Below, piece by piece: positions 1-5,506 of a DNA stretch of 5,636 nucleotides. The stretch's first letter is position 1; each line of letters begins with the position of its first letter. The translations under genes were made by a program, and so were the position numbers. The notes beneath the pieces were generated by a model. It searched no databases and was not told the origin of the DNA. It saw only the letters and a list, made by a program, of their open reading frames with translations. Origin of the DNA: Patescibacteria group bacterium (GTDB lineage: Bacteria > Patescibacteriota > Minisyncoccia > Phycocordibacterales > UBA9973); contig JAIEON010000067.1 in the NCBI GenBank assembly GCA_019750345.1, positions 1 to 5,636 on the forward strand. Reading direction: 5' to 3'.

Positions 1-3
1 CGT

Positions 4-1641
4 ATGAATCCCACTACTCCGACGCCTGATCAATTGCAGGCTATTTTGTTAGAGCGTCTCGGTCTCAGTCCGACAGAGCAGCAAGAATTTCTCTTTCCAA
101 CCTATGCATTAGGGGATGTTTCGAAATTCGATGATATGGCTATTGCAGTAGAGCGTATTAAAAAGGCAGTAGATGAAAAGGAACAAATCGGTATTTATGC
201 CGACTACGACTGTGACGGTATTCCGGGGGCAGTAGTGTTGGTGGACTTCTTTAAGGTGTTTGGTGTAGCAGAAAATGTTCACGTTTATATTCCGGACCGT
301 CATGACGAAGGCTACGGAGTGAGCACTCTCGGTATCGGTGAACTCGAAAAGAAAGGCGTGACGCTCATGATAACGGTAGACGTCGGTATTACCGCTCTCG
401 CTGAAGTCGCTGATGCACAAAGTCGCGGAATAGATGTCATAGTGACTGATCACCATGCACCGCTCTCGATGTATCCTGCCGCACATGCGGTGGTGCACCC
501 TGCCAAGGGTAGCTACAACAAGGACCTTTGCGGTGCAGCCGTTGCTTTCACGCTCGTGCGCGCATACCTGGAGAAATACAGTAAGGAACACGGCATTGTC
601 GCCGGATGGGAGAAATGGCTGCTCGACATGGTCGGGTTCGCGACACTCTCAGACATGGTACCGCTTGTGGGAGAAAACAGAGTACTCGCAGCATATGGAC
701 TGATGGTGATGAAGAAAACTCGCCGTGTAGGTTTGCGAACACTTTTCGCAAACAATGGACTGATGATGAACAATCTCATCGAAACAGACCTGACGTTTAC
801 TGTTGCGCCACGACTGAACGCCGCGTCACGCATGCGTACTCCGATGCTCGCATTTAATCTGCTCGCAACCGAAGATAAGGCAGAGGCAATGACAATAGTT
901 GCTGAACTCGATAAAATTAATAACGAACGCAAGCTTCTAGTCGCTCGTATTACTAAAGAAGCACACAGTAGACTTGCGGCACGAGAAATGCCAGAGATTG
1001 TTGTGATTGGCGACCCAGAGTGGCGCCCTGCAGTGCTCGGGCTTGTAGCGAACAAACTACAAGAAACGTATAACAGAAGTTTTTTTGTCTGGGGTGAGGC
1101 CGGTGATGGAACACTGAAGGGGTCATGTCGTATGATTGCTGTGCACCATGCCGCATATATTTTTCAAGCACTTCCAGAGACTGCAATGATTCACGGCGGT
1201 GGGCACCAAGCAGCCGGAGGATTTGCTGTAACAAAGGAGCAGGTACATTTTCTTGAAGAAGCATTAAACACTGCACACAAGACTCTCGGTGATACTATTG
1301 GAGTGAAAGAAAAAATAGATTCACTAGAAATGCCGCTCGCAATTGTGACTACTCGACATCTCCAGGCCATTCGTCGACTCGCTCCTTTTGGTGTAGGAAA
1401 TTCTGAACCAGAATTTTTGTTCAAAGAGGTGACTATAGTAAGTACAAAGAAATTTGGAAAAACAAAAGAGCATTTAGAATGTGTTGTGAGTGATAGTTTT
1501 GGTACTGTAACAGCATTTACTTTCTTTGCGAGTGATGAGCTCTGTGCACAGTGCGTAGCGGGTGCCACTATTTCATTTACTGCGACTATGCAGAGTGGTT
1601 TCAGAGGGGGTGTACGACTACGTATTGTTGAAATGCTATAA
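4..1641 (+). CDS. recJ: Single-stranded-DNA-specific 5'-3' exonuclease RecJ (DHH/DHHA1 family)
   Basis: The 545-aa product is close to the usual 550-580 aa of bacterial RecJ. DHH-family motifs appear in order: DYDCDG at residues 67-72, the R-x-DEGYG block at 99-105, TVDVG at 124-128, TDHH at 148-151, DMVPLVGENR at 217-226, APRLNAASR at 268-276, the DHHA1 glycine motif GGGHQAAGG at 398-406, and the C-terminal PFGVGNSEPEF block at 461-471 before an OB-like end. The Asp and His residues expected to bind two divalent metals are present, so the enzyme looks active. RecJ degrades ssDNA 5' to 3' in the cytoplasm during recombination, mismatch and base-excision repair. Some usually conserved neighbours differ (PG after motif I, DVG in motif III, HP instead of NP near residue 165). 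The ATG lies three bases from the window edge, so an upstream start or promoter cannot be judged, but the N-terminus fits the family. The RNase HI gene follows after 7 bases. Confidence 0.95.
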   Translation: MNPTTPTPDQLQAILLERLGLSPTEQQEFLFPTYALGDVSKFDDMAIAVERIKKAVDEKEQIGIYADYDCDGIPGAVVLVDFFKVFGVAENVHVYIPDRHDEGYGVSTLGIGELEKKGVTLMITVDVGITALAEVADAQSRGIDVIVTDHHAPLSMYPAAHAVVHPAKGSYNKDLCGAAVAFTLVRAYLEKYSKEHGIVAGWEKWLLDMVGFATLSDMVPLVGENRVLAAYGLMVMKKTRRVGLRTLFANNGLMMNNLIETDLTFTVAPRLNAASRMRTPMLAFNLLATEDKAEAMTIVAELDKINNERKLLVARITKEAHSRLAAREMPEIVVIGDPEWRPAVLGLVANKLQETYNRSFFVWGEAGDGTLKGSCRMIAVHHAAYIFQALPETAMIHGGGHQAAGGFAVTKEQVHFLEEALNTAHKTLGDTIGVKEKIDSLEMPLAIVTTRHLQAIRRLAPFGVGNSEPEFLFKEVTIVSTKKFGKTKEHLECVVSDSFGTVTAFTFFASDELCAQCVAGATISFTATMQSGFRGGVRLRIVEML

Positions 1642-1642
1642 T
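1634..1642 (+). promoter_or_regulatory. Extended -10 promoter element before rnhA (leaderless start predicted)
   Basis: TGC followed by a perfect TATAAT overlaps the recJ stop codon and ends 6 bases before the rnhA ATG. Usual -10 to start-site spacing puts transcription start at or next to the A of that ATG, which predicts a leaderless rnhA mRNA. The region 17-18 bases upstream has no good -35, which an extended -10 can tolerate. There is no Shine-Dalgarno sequence. The gene may also be read through from recJ. Inferred from sequence only. Confidence 0.5.
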
Positions 1643-1648
1643 ATTGCA

Positions 1649-2383
1649 ATGAAAAATACTGTAACAATTTATACTGACGGATCATCCCGCGGAAACCCTG
1701 GTCCTGGCGGCTGGGCAGCGATACTGATGACAGACACACAAGCAATAGAGCTTGCGGGGAATGTCACTCCTGCAACGAACAACCAAATGGAACTTTTGGC
1801 GGTAGAGAAAGGTCTTGAGTACGCTCAAAAACATTTTGGTGACTATACTGTACTTGTACATGCTGACTCGACCTACGTACTCCGTGGTCTTGAAAGCTGG
1901 CTTGATGGCTGGAAAAGAAATGGCTGGCTGACCGCGACCAAGAAACCAGTCGAGAACAAAAGTCAGTGGCAAGCATTGCTCGAACTTCGAGATCATTTCG
2001 GCAAGAAGCTTGAGCTCGTAAAAGTCGAAGGACATAGTGGGCATACCTACAATGATCGCTGTGACGAGCTCGCAGTTGCTGCAGCATTAAAAAATAATTA
2101 CACGTTGTTTGATGGAACAATAAAAGACTATGAAGCAGAGCTTGTTGCAAACCCTCCACAATCTGTACAAAAACCTACTAAGAAGCCAGGTGCAACAAAG
2201 AAGGAAACTGGCCCGGCATATTCGTATGTTTCAATGGTAAACGGAAAAGTCTTTACTGATAAAACCTGGGCAGCATGTGAAGCTCGTGTAAAAGGAACAA
2301 AAGGAGCGAAGTATAAAAAAGTATTTTCAAAAGGTGAAGAAACTGGATTGATTCAGGACTATACACTCCATAGTTTGCTCTAG
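1649..2383 (+). CDS. rnhA: Ribonuclease HI with C-terminal viroplasmin-like (hybrid-binding-type) domain
   Basis: This 244-aa protein cleaves the RNA strand of RNA-DNA hybrids (R-loops, Okazaki primers) in the cytoplasm. Residues 1-146 are a complete RNase HI fold. The catalytic residues are D10 (YTDGS), E48 (NNQMEL), D73 (ADSTYV) and D139 (RCDELA), with H129 in the flexible GHSGH loop. The basic handle region is also present (GWKRNGWLTATKKP, 87-100). About 25 residues of a Lys/Pro/Thr-rich linker follow (168-190). Residues 191-230 then match the caulimovirus viroplasmin/RNase H1 hybrid-binding pattern (YSYV, GKVFTDKTW, C210, VKGTKGAKYKKVF). That domain is N-terminal in eukaryotic RNase H1 and in characterised bacterial examples, so the C-terminal position is notable. 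ATG 1649 is chosen over an in-frame ATG at 1562, because the earlier start would add 29 non-homologous residues overlapping recJ, while the homologous protein begins MKNTVTIYTDGS. It is probably co-transcribed with recJ, with a possible promoter of its own. Confidence 0.95.
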   Translation: MKNTVTIYTDGSSRGNPGPGGWAAILMTDTQAIELAGNVTPATNNQMELLAVEKGLEYAQKHFGDYTVLVHADSTYVLRGLESWLDGWKRNGWLTATKKPVENKSQWQALLELRDHFGKKLELVKVEGHSGHTYNDRCDELAVAAALKNNYTLFDGTIKDYEAELVANPPQSVQKPTKKPGATKKETGPAYSYVSMVNGKVFTDKTWAACEARVKGTKGAKYKKVFSKGEETGLIQDYTLHSLL

Positions 2384-2406
2384 TTTAACTAGATTTCATC
2401 TCGCTC

Positions 2407-2415
2407 TGATACAGT
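2407..2415 (+). promoter_or_regulatory. Extended -10 promoter element before comEC (leaderless start predicted)
   Basis: TGA followed by TACAGT ends exactly 6 bases before the GTG start at 2422, the same geometry as at rnhA (TGCTATAAT plus 6 bases). The 6-base spacers also share ATT at their start. No convincing -35 is seen at the normal distance; TTAACT at 2385-2390 would need a 19-base spacer. No ribosome binding site is visible. TACAGT matches TATAAT at 4 of 6 positions, so the case rests on the repeated pattern across the window. Confidence 0.4.
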
Positions 2416-2421
2416 ATTTCT

Positions 2422-3894
2422 GTGGTAGAGCTTGCAGCATTTTTTATTACAGTTGGTGCAGTTGCGTCATATAATGATCTCTCTTATATAAGTATGTTGT
2501 GCATAAGCCTGCTTTTCGGAGCGGGTTTTTGCATTGTATTTCCTTATAAGAAATCTTGTGTGATTGTGGTCGTATGTATCGTATTGTGTTTCACTGGTGC
2601 AGGATTGGTTTCTTTACACAACAGTGTTACACCGCAGACGTTGTTTGGTGTGAGAACATTTTCGGCAAAAGTCTTAACGTTAGAAAAAGAACTCACGAGT
2701 ACTAAAATTGTTGTGAGAGACACTAGTTACAATGAGCGAATACAAATCACTAGCTATAATCACGTCCAGGTATTACCAGGAGATACGGTAAAAGTTTCCG
2801 GGTCGATAGAACAACCAGAAGATTTTGTTACCGATACTGGAAGACTGTTTTCCTACAGAGCATATTTGCACAGTAAACATATTGTAGCGGTATCGAGAAA
2901 TGCACAGATAGAACTACAGCAAAAAGGAGGGTTTGGTATTTCTAGAGCGATGACGATGCTTCGGTACAAGATTGCTGACACTATAAACGAATATGTTTCA
3001 TTTCCCAATAATGGGGTGGCGAGCGGTATGGTGTTTGGATATCAAGGAGATATACCAAAAGCAGTAGAAGAATTGTTTCGTTCGACTGGTGTACTGCATA
3101 CACTCGTACTGTCTGGATATAATATTACATTGTTAGGCGGATGCTTAGGGTTACTCTTGCGACATATTCCGCAACGTCTTCGGATAGTGCTCACAATTAT
3201 TGCTATTGTTTCACTCGTGTTGGTCAGTGGTGCAGGAGTAGCGTCAGTACGAGCTGGTGTGATGGGGAGTATTGGACTTCTTTCTGTTATAACGTTACGT
3301 CAGTACAATGCGTGGCGAGCGCTACTTATTAGTTATCTGCTGTTCTTTATTTGGTCACCGACAATGGTATTTATTGACCCCGGATTTCATTTATCGTTCT
3401 TGGCGACATTTTGTATGATTGCAGTCGTTCCCAAAATTGAACACGTGTTTTATTTTCTTCCCAACACTCCCTATATTAATATGAGAGAATTGGGCACACT
3501 GGCTCTCGTGATGCCACTATTTATTATTCCCTACACTATGTATTTCTCTGGTGTAGTGCCAGTCGCTGCGCTCCCTGCAAATATTCTGCTTGGTATTGTC
3601 ACTCCACTAATCATGATTCTGGCTCCAGTGGTTGTTATGACAGCCTGGATAGCCCCACTTGCCTCTGTCGTCGGTGTGATACTTTCTTTTGTACTCTCGA
3701 CGACTAGAGAGATATTGAAAGTCCTTGATCATTTACCACAATACAACACTCCAGAACTGGCGTCCTGGAGTGTTGTTGGTATCTATTCTGTGCTATTCTT
3801 TTTCCTATTTAAAAAAGAGTTGCAGCTATTTATTGAGCGTTTACGTAGTTCGATTCTGCAGCAGACCAATTCATCTGAGCTAGGAAATCAATAA
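2422..3894 (+). CDS. comEC: ComEC/Rec2-family DNA uptake channel, lacking the MBL nuclease domain
   Basis: The 490-aa polytopic membrane protein resembles the ComEC channel that takes one strand of exogenous DNA across the cytoplasmic membrane. Two or three hydrophobic helices lie in residues 1-66. A soluble stretch at about 78-165 fits the DUF4131/OB-like region (VLPGDTVKVSG, FSYRAYLHSKHI). The Competence domain occupies about 195-465, with family blocks LFRSTGVLHTLVLSGYNI (218-235), SVRAGVMG (275-282) and DPGFHLSFLAT (319-329), then several helices. Full-length ComEC runs to 700-800 aa and ends in an MBL-fold nuclease. Here the protein stops soon after the last helix with a 25-residue polar tail, and a matching MBL protein is encoded separately at 4421-5278. 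GTG 2422 is the first usable start after an in-frame TGA at 2407, and no ribosome binding site is visible. The last 65 bases overlap the SOD gene on the other strand. It may continue the recJ-rnhA unit or use its own promoter. Confidence 0.9.
   Translation: MVELAAFFITVGAVASYNDLSYISMLCISLLFGAGFCIVFPYKKSCVIVVVCIVLCFTGAGLVSLHNSVTPQTLFGVRTFSAKVLTLEKELTSTKIVVRDTSYNERIQITSYNHVQVLPGDTVKVSGSIEQPEDFVTDTGRLFSYRAYLHSKHIVAVSRNAQIELQQKGGFGISRAMTMLRYKIADTINEYVSFPNNGVASGMVFGYQGDIPKAVEELFRSTGVLHTLVLSGYNITLLGGCLGLLLRHIPQRLRIVLTIIAIVSLVLVSGAGVASVRAGVMGSIGLLSVITLRQYNAWRALLISYLLFFIWSPTMVFIDPGFHLSFLATFCMIAVVPKIEHVFYFLPNTPYINMRELGTLALVMPLFIIPYTMYFSGVVPVAALPANILLGIVTPLIMILAPVVVMTAWIAPLASVVGVILSFVLSTTREILKVLDHLPQYNTPELASWSVVGIYSVLFFFLFKKELQLFIERLRSSILQQTNSSELGNQ
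3743..3776. repeat. Perfect 12-bp inverted repeat inside comEC, 3' of the SOD gene
   Basis: ACAACACTCCAG (3743-3754) and CTGGAGTGTTGT (3765-3776) are exact reverse complements separated by 10 bases. The structure lies in comEC codons 441-452 and begins 54 bases beyond the SOD stop codon in the SOD reading direction. A stable RNA hairpin could form from either strand. There is no U-tract on either side, so it is not a standard intrinsic terminator. It could still protect an mRNA 3' end, pause ribosomes during ComEC membrane insertion, or be chance. Confidence 0.65.
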
Positions 3895-4405
3895 CGTATT
3901 GTTTCTTTCCTGATGGTTGATAGTCGGCGACGAATGAGTGCTCCCACATGTCTAGTGCGATGATTGGAGTTGTTCCTTGGAGTTGACCGAGGTGTTGTTC
4001 GTCAATCCAGTGCATGATGAGTGTAGAAGTAGACTTGTCGAATGAGAGCATTGCCCAACCGATACCGCGAGTCAACGCAAGAGCAGTGAAAGCATTCTTG
4101 AATGTTTCTACATCACCCCATTGTGTGTTGATTGCTTGGATCAGTGTTGGAGCATCAATAGAAGTACCGGTCAAAAGAGCGAAGTAACATTCATGGTTAC
4201 GCATACCGTTGTACTCAAATGAGAATCGTCGGTAGAGTTCACCTGTTTCATAAGTCTTTGTTTCATCACCTTTGTATGAGGCAAGTTTTTCGTTGATAAG
4301 GTTGGCATGTTTTACATAGCCGGCATAGAGTTTCTTGTGTTCCTCGATAGTCTTTTCTGTAAGTCCGTTGAGGGTAGGGATTTGGAATTGTTGTTCTGTA
4401 TACAT
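3830..4405 (-). CDS. Superoxide dismutase, Fe/Mn family (divergent subtype)
   Basis: The 191-aa cytosolic protein, with no signal peptide, should convert superoxide to oxygen and hydrogen peroxide. The four metal ligands of the Fe/Mn SOD family can be placed: H23 (TIEEHKKLY), H71 (MRNHECYF), and D152 and H156 in the diagnostic ALDMWEH block. GIGWAMLSF (114-122) and FLAQMNW (174-180) are also family blocks. It departs from the common HHQTYV-type sequence: the stretch after H23 is one residue shorter and lacks the paired histidines, though a gateway-type tyrosine (Y30) remains. A glycine (G67) sits where many iron enzymes have Gln. The Gln or His expected to tune the metal probably lies in IDEQH (134-138), so Fe versus Mn use cannot be assigned, and sodA or sodB would be a guess. 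ATG 4405 is the natural start. The gene lies between the two ComEC parts on the opposite strand, overlaps comEC by 65 bases and starts 15 bases from the divergent MBL gene. Confidence 0.93.
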   Translation of the reverse strand: MYTEQQFQIPTLNGLTEKTIEEHKKLYAGYVKHANLINEKLASYKGDETKTYETGELYRRFSFEYNGMRNHECYFALLTGTSIDAPTLIQAINTQWGDVETFKNAFTALALTRGIGWAMLSFDKSTSTLIMHWIDEQHLGQLQGTTPIIALDMWEHSFVADYQPSGKKQYVIDFLAQMNWSAAESNYVNAQ

Positions 4406-4410
4406 ATACT
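4382..4410 (+). promoter_or_regulatory. Promoter of the MBL nuclease gene, inside the SOD coding start
   Basis: TTGGAA (4382-4387), a 17-base spacer and TATACT (4405-4410) make a plausible housekeeping-type promoter. Transcription would begin near 4417, giving a leader of only about 4 bases before ATG 4421, with no ribosome binding site. Apart from the last five bases of the -10, the whole element lies in the first codons of the divergent SOD gene, and the -10 begins on the first base of the SOD start codon. Confidence 0.5.
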
Positions 4411-4412
4411 TA

Positions 4413-4421
4413 ACAGTATCA
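4413..4421 (-). promoter_or_regulatory. Extended -10 promoter element before the SOD gene
   Basis: Read on the - strand, TGA plus TACTGT ends 7 bases before the SOD ATG, almost the same sequence and spacing as before comEC (TGATACAGT plus 6 bases). Its first base is the complement of the A of the MBL start codon. A -35 at 17 bases is poor (TGTACG). A small inverted repeat, ATACT-TAAC-AGTAT (4406-4419), fills the space between the two genes. A leaderless SOD mRNA is predicted. Confidence 0.35.
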
Positions 4422-5278
4422 TGAATAGAAAGGCTCGTACACTGACTCTTATGGCTCTCGTTACACTCGGGCTTGGAGTGTCATGTTTGCTATCGATACC
4501 CAAGAAATCAGACGAATTAGCAAAAGTTCATATGCTCAACGTTGGTCAGGGCGACAGTTTTCTTATCGAAGCAAAAAATGGTAAACAATTGTTGATTGAC
4601 GCTGGTAAAGACGCAAGTGTGCTCAGTGAACTTGCTCGTGTCATGCCTCGGGGAGATCGAAGTATTGATGTGGTGATCGCGACACATCCGGACGCAGACC
4701 ATATTGGAGGTCTACCATTGGTGCTTTCGAGATACGATGTAGGACTATTCCTTACGTCAGACGTTCTCACTGACACTGAGCAATTCAAAACACTCAACGA
4801 TGAATTATTGAAGCGAAGCATTCCTTCCTACTACGTACGACAAGGAATGAATCTTTCACTTGATACAGATCCACTATTGCCATCAAAATTTTCTATTCTT
4901 TTTCCTGATCGATCAACGACACACTGGGAGACCAATAGCGCATCTGTTGTAGGGAGACTTGATATGGGTACTGCGAGTATACTTCTGACAGGGGATGCGC
5001 CGTCGTCGGTCGAACAATTTTTAGCTAAGGTAAATCCTAGAGAAGTAGATACTGATATTTTGAAACTTGGACACCATGGATCCAAGACTTCAACGAACGC
5101 AGAATTTTTGAAAGCGACCAGTCCTAGTCGCGCACTGGTCTCTGCTGGAGTATCGAACAGATACGGTCATCCGGCAAAAGAAGTTATTGATCGACTCAAA
5201 GAGTTCGGTATCCCGTTTGTTAGTACTCAAGACAAAGGTACTGTGACTCTCACTACTGACGGAAAAACATGGAAATAA
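4421..5278 (+). CDS. Membrane-anchored MBL-fold hydrolase, detached ComEC nuclease domain
   Basis: The 285-aa protein corresponds to the C-terminal nuclease domain of ComEC, thought to degrade the non-transported DNA strand outside the membrane. A basic N-terminus (MNRKAR) and hydrophobic residues 7-24 form an export signal or single anchor. C22 follows a poor lipobox (GVSC), so lipidation is uncertain. The MBL domain spans about 34-283 and has every ComEC-type motif: HMLNVGQGDSFLI (37-49), LLIDAG (57-62), the metal-binding THPDADH (88-94), LLTGDA (188-193), LKLGHHGSKTS (215-225) and VSAGVSNRYGHP (240-251). It should therefore bind metal and be active. ATG 4421 is chosen over in-frame ATG 4307, because the earlier start would run 99 bases into the SOD gene opposite and add 38 residues ahead of a clear signal sequence. 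It lies 526 bases from the comEC stop, with SOD antisense between. The name comEC belongs to the channel gene, so no symbol is given. Confidence 0.9.
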   Translation: MNRKARTLTLMALVTLGLGVSCLLSIPKKSDELAKVHMLNVGQGDSFLIEAKNGKQLLIDAGKDASVLSELARVMPRGDRSIDVVIATHPDADHIGGLPLVLSRYDVGLFLTSDVLTDTEQFKTLNDELLKRSIPSYYVRQGMNLSLDTDPLLPSKFSILFPDRSTTHWETNSASVVGRLDMGTASILLTGDAPSSVEQFLAKVNPREVDTDILKLGHHGSKTSTNAEFLKATSPSRALVSAGVSNRYGHPAKEVIDRLKEFGIPFVSTQDKGTVTLTTDGKTWK

Positions 5279-5305
5279 AAATTGCCCAAACATTTTGGAC
5301 AATTT
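5279..5305. terminator. Bidirectional intrinsic terminator between the MBL gene and the small - strand gene
   Basis: AAATTG (5279-5284) pairs with CAATTT (5300-5305). After one C-A mismatch, CCAAA pairs with TTTGG around the loop CAT. On the - strand the stem runs into TTTTTATTT, a good U-tract for the small gene ending 9 bases away. On the + strand the T run is shorter (TTTCTT), immediately after the MBL stop. It would stop both convergent transcripts. Confidence 0.75.
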
Positions 5306-5313
5306 CTTAAATT

Positions 5314-5487
5314 CTACTCAAACTCGAAATCTTGATGGGCGCCAGGAGTAGGGTCGGTATATTCTGGCGATACAATTTGATTTTTGGATTGAGAAACCTC
5401 TTTCGCCTTAGGATTTCTCATAAAGAATAATCCAGTATTGGTAAAAAATCCTTGAATCGCAACGCGGATGTTTTTTAATTTTTTCAT
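5314..5487 (-). CDS. Small protein of unknown function (57 aa)
   Basis: I do not recognise this protein. It begins MKKLKNIRVAIQGFFTNTG. The first 27 residues are basic with a moderately hydrophobic, possibly amphipathic stretch (about 8-23), and the C-terminal half is polar and ends acidic (DFEFE). No Cys or metal motif and no convincing transmembrane helix is seen, although a short membrane-associating helix is possible. The support for a real gene is its setting: an extended -10 promoter about 20 bases upstream, an intrinsic terminator 9 bases after the stop, and a second terminator insulating it from the next gene. The frame stays open upstream to an ATG at 5616, but that start would include the upstream hairpin and the promoter, so ATG 5487 is preferred. 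There is no Shine-Dalgarno sequence; the predicted leader is about 13 bases. Confidence 0.5.
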   Translation of the reverse strand: MKKLKNIRVAIQGFFTNTGLFFMRNPKAKEVSQSKNQIVSPEYTDPTPGAHQDFEFE

Positions 5488-5506
5488 ACAGTTCAATTTT
5501 GCCAAT

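Noticed and set aside
513..1055. Long open frames antisense to recJ and elsewhere (for example also 1191-1745 and 953-1276 on the - strand)
   Set aside because: Their translations show no recognisable domain and lie opposite a clearly conserved gene; they look like by-products of recJ codon use.
1562..1648. In-frame ATG 87 bases upstream of the rnhA start
   Set aside because: It would add 29 residues with no RNase HI similarity, all overlapping recJ; the family N-terminus and the promoter-like element both favour ATG 1649.
2380..2392. Palindrome CTAGTTTAACTAG across the rnhA stop codon
   Set aside because: The perfect arms leave a one-base loop, so at most a 4-bp hairpin forms, with no T-run; too weak for a terminator and no regulator can be assigned.
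3724..3742. CTTGATCATT shared between comEC and the right-hand terminator (reverse strand)
   Set aside because: Only about ten bases match, one copy is ordinary coding sequence, and flanks do not align.
4307..4420. In-frame ATG upstream of the MBL gene start
   Set aside because: The extension lies almost wholly opposite the conserved SOD N-terminus and would place 38 residues before a normal signal sequence.
4..5487. Possible recoding of TGA (as Gly or Trp in some CPR and Mycoplasma)
   Set aside because: No conserved gene is interrupted by in-frame TGA and both Gly and Trp use normal codons. The absence of TGA stops among six genes is too small a sample to mean anything.
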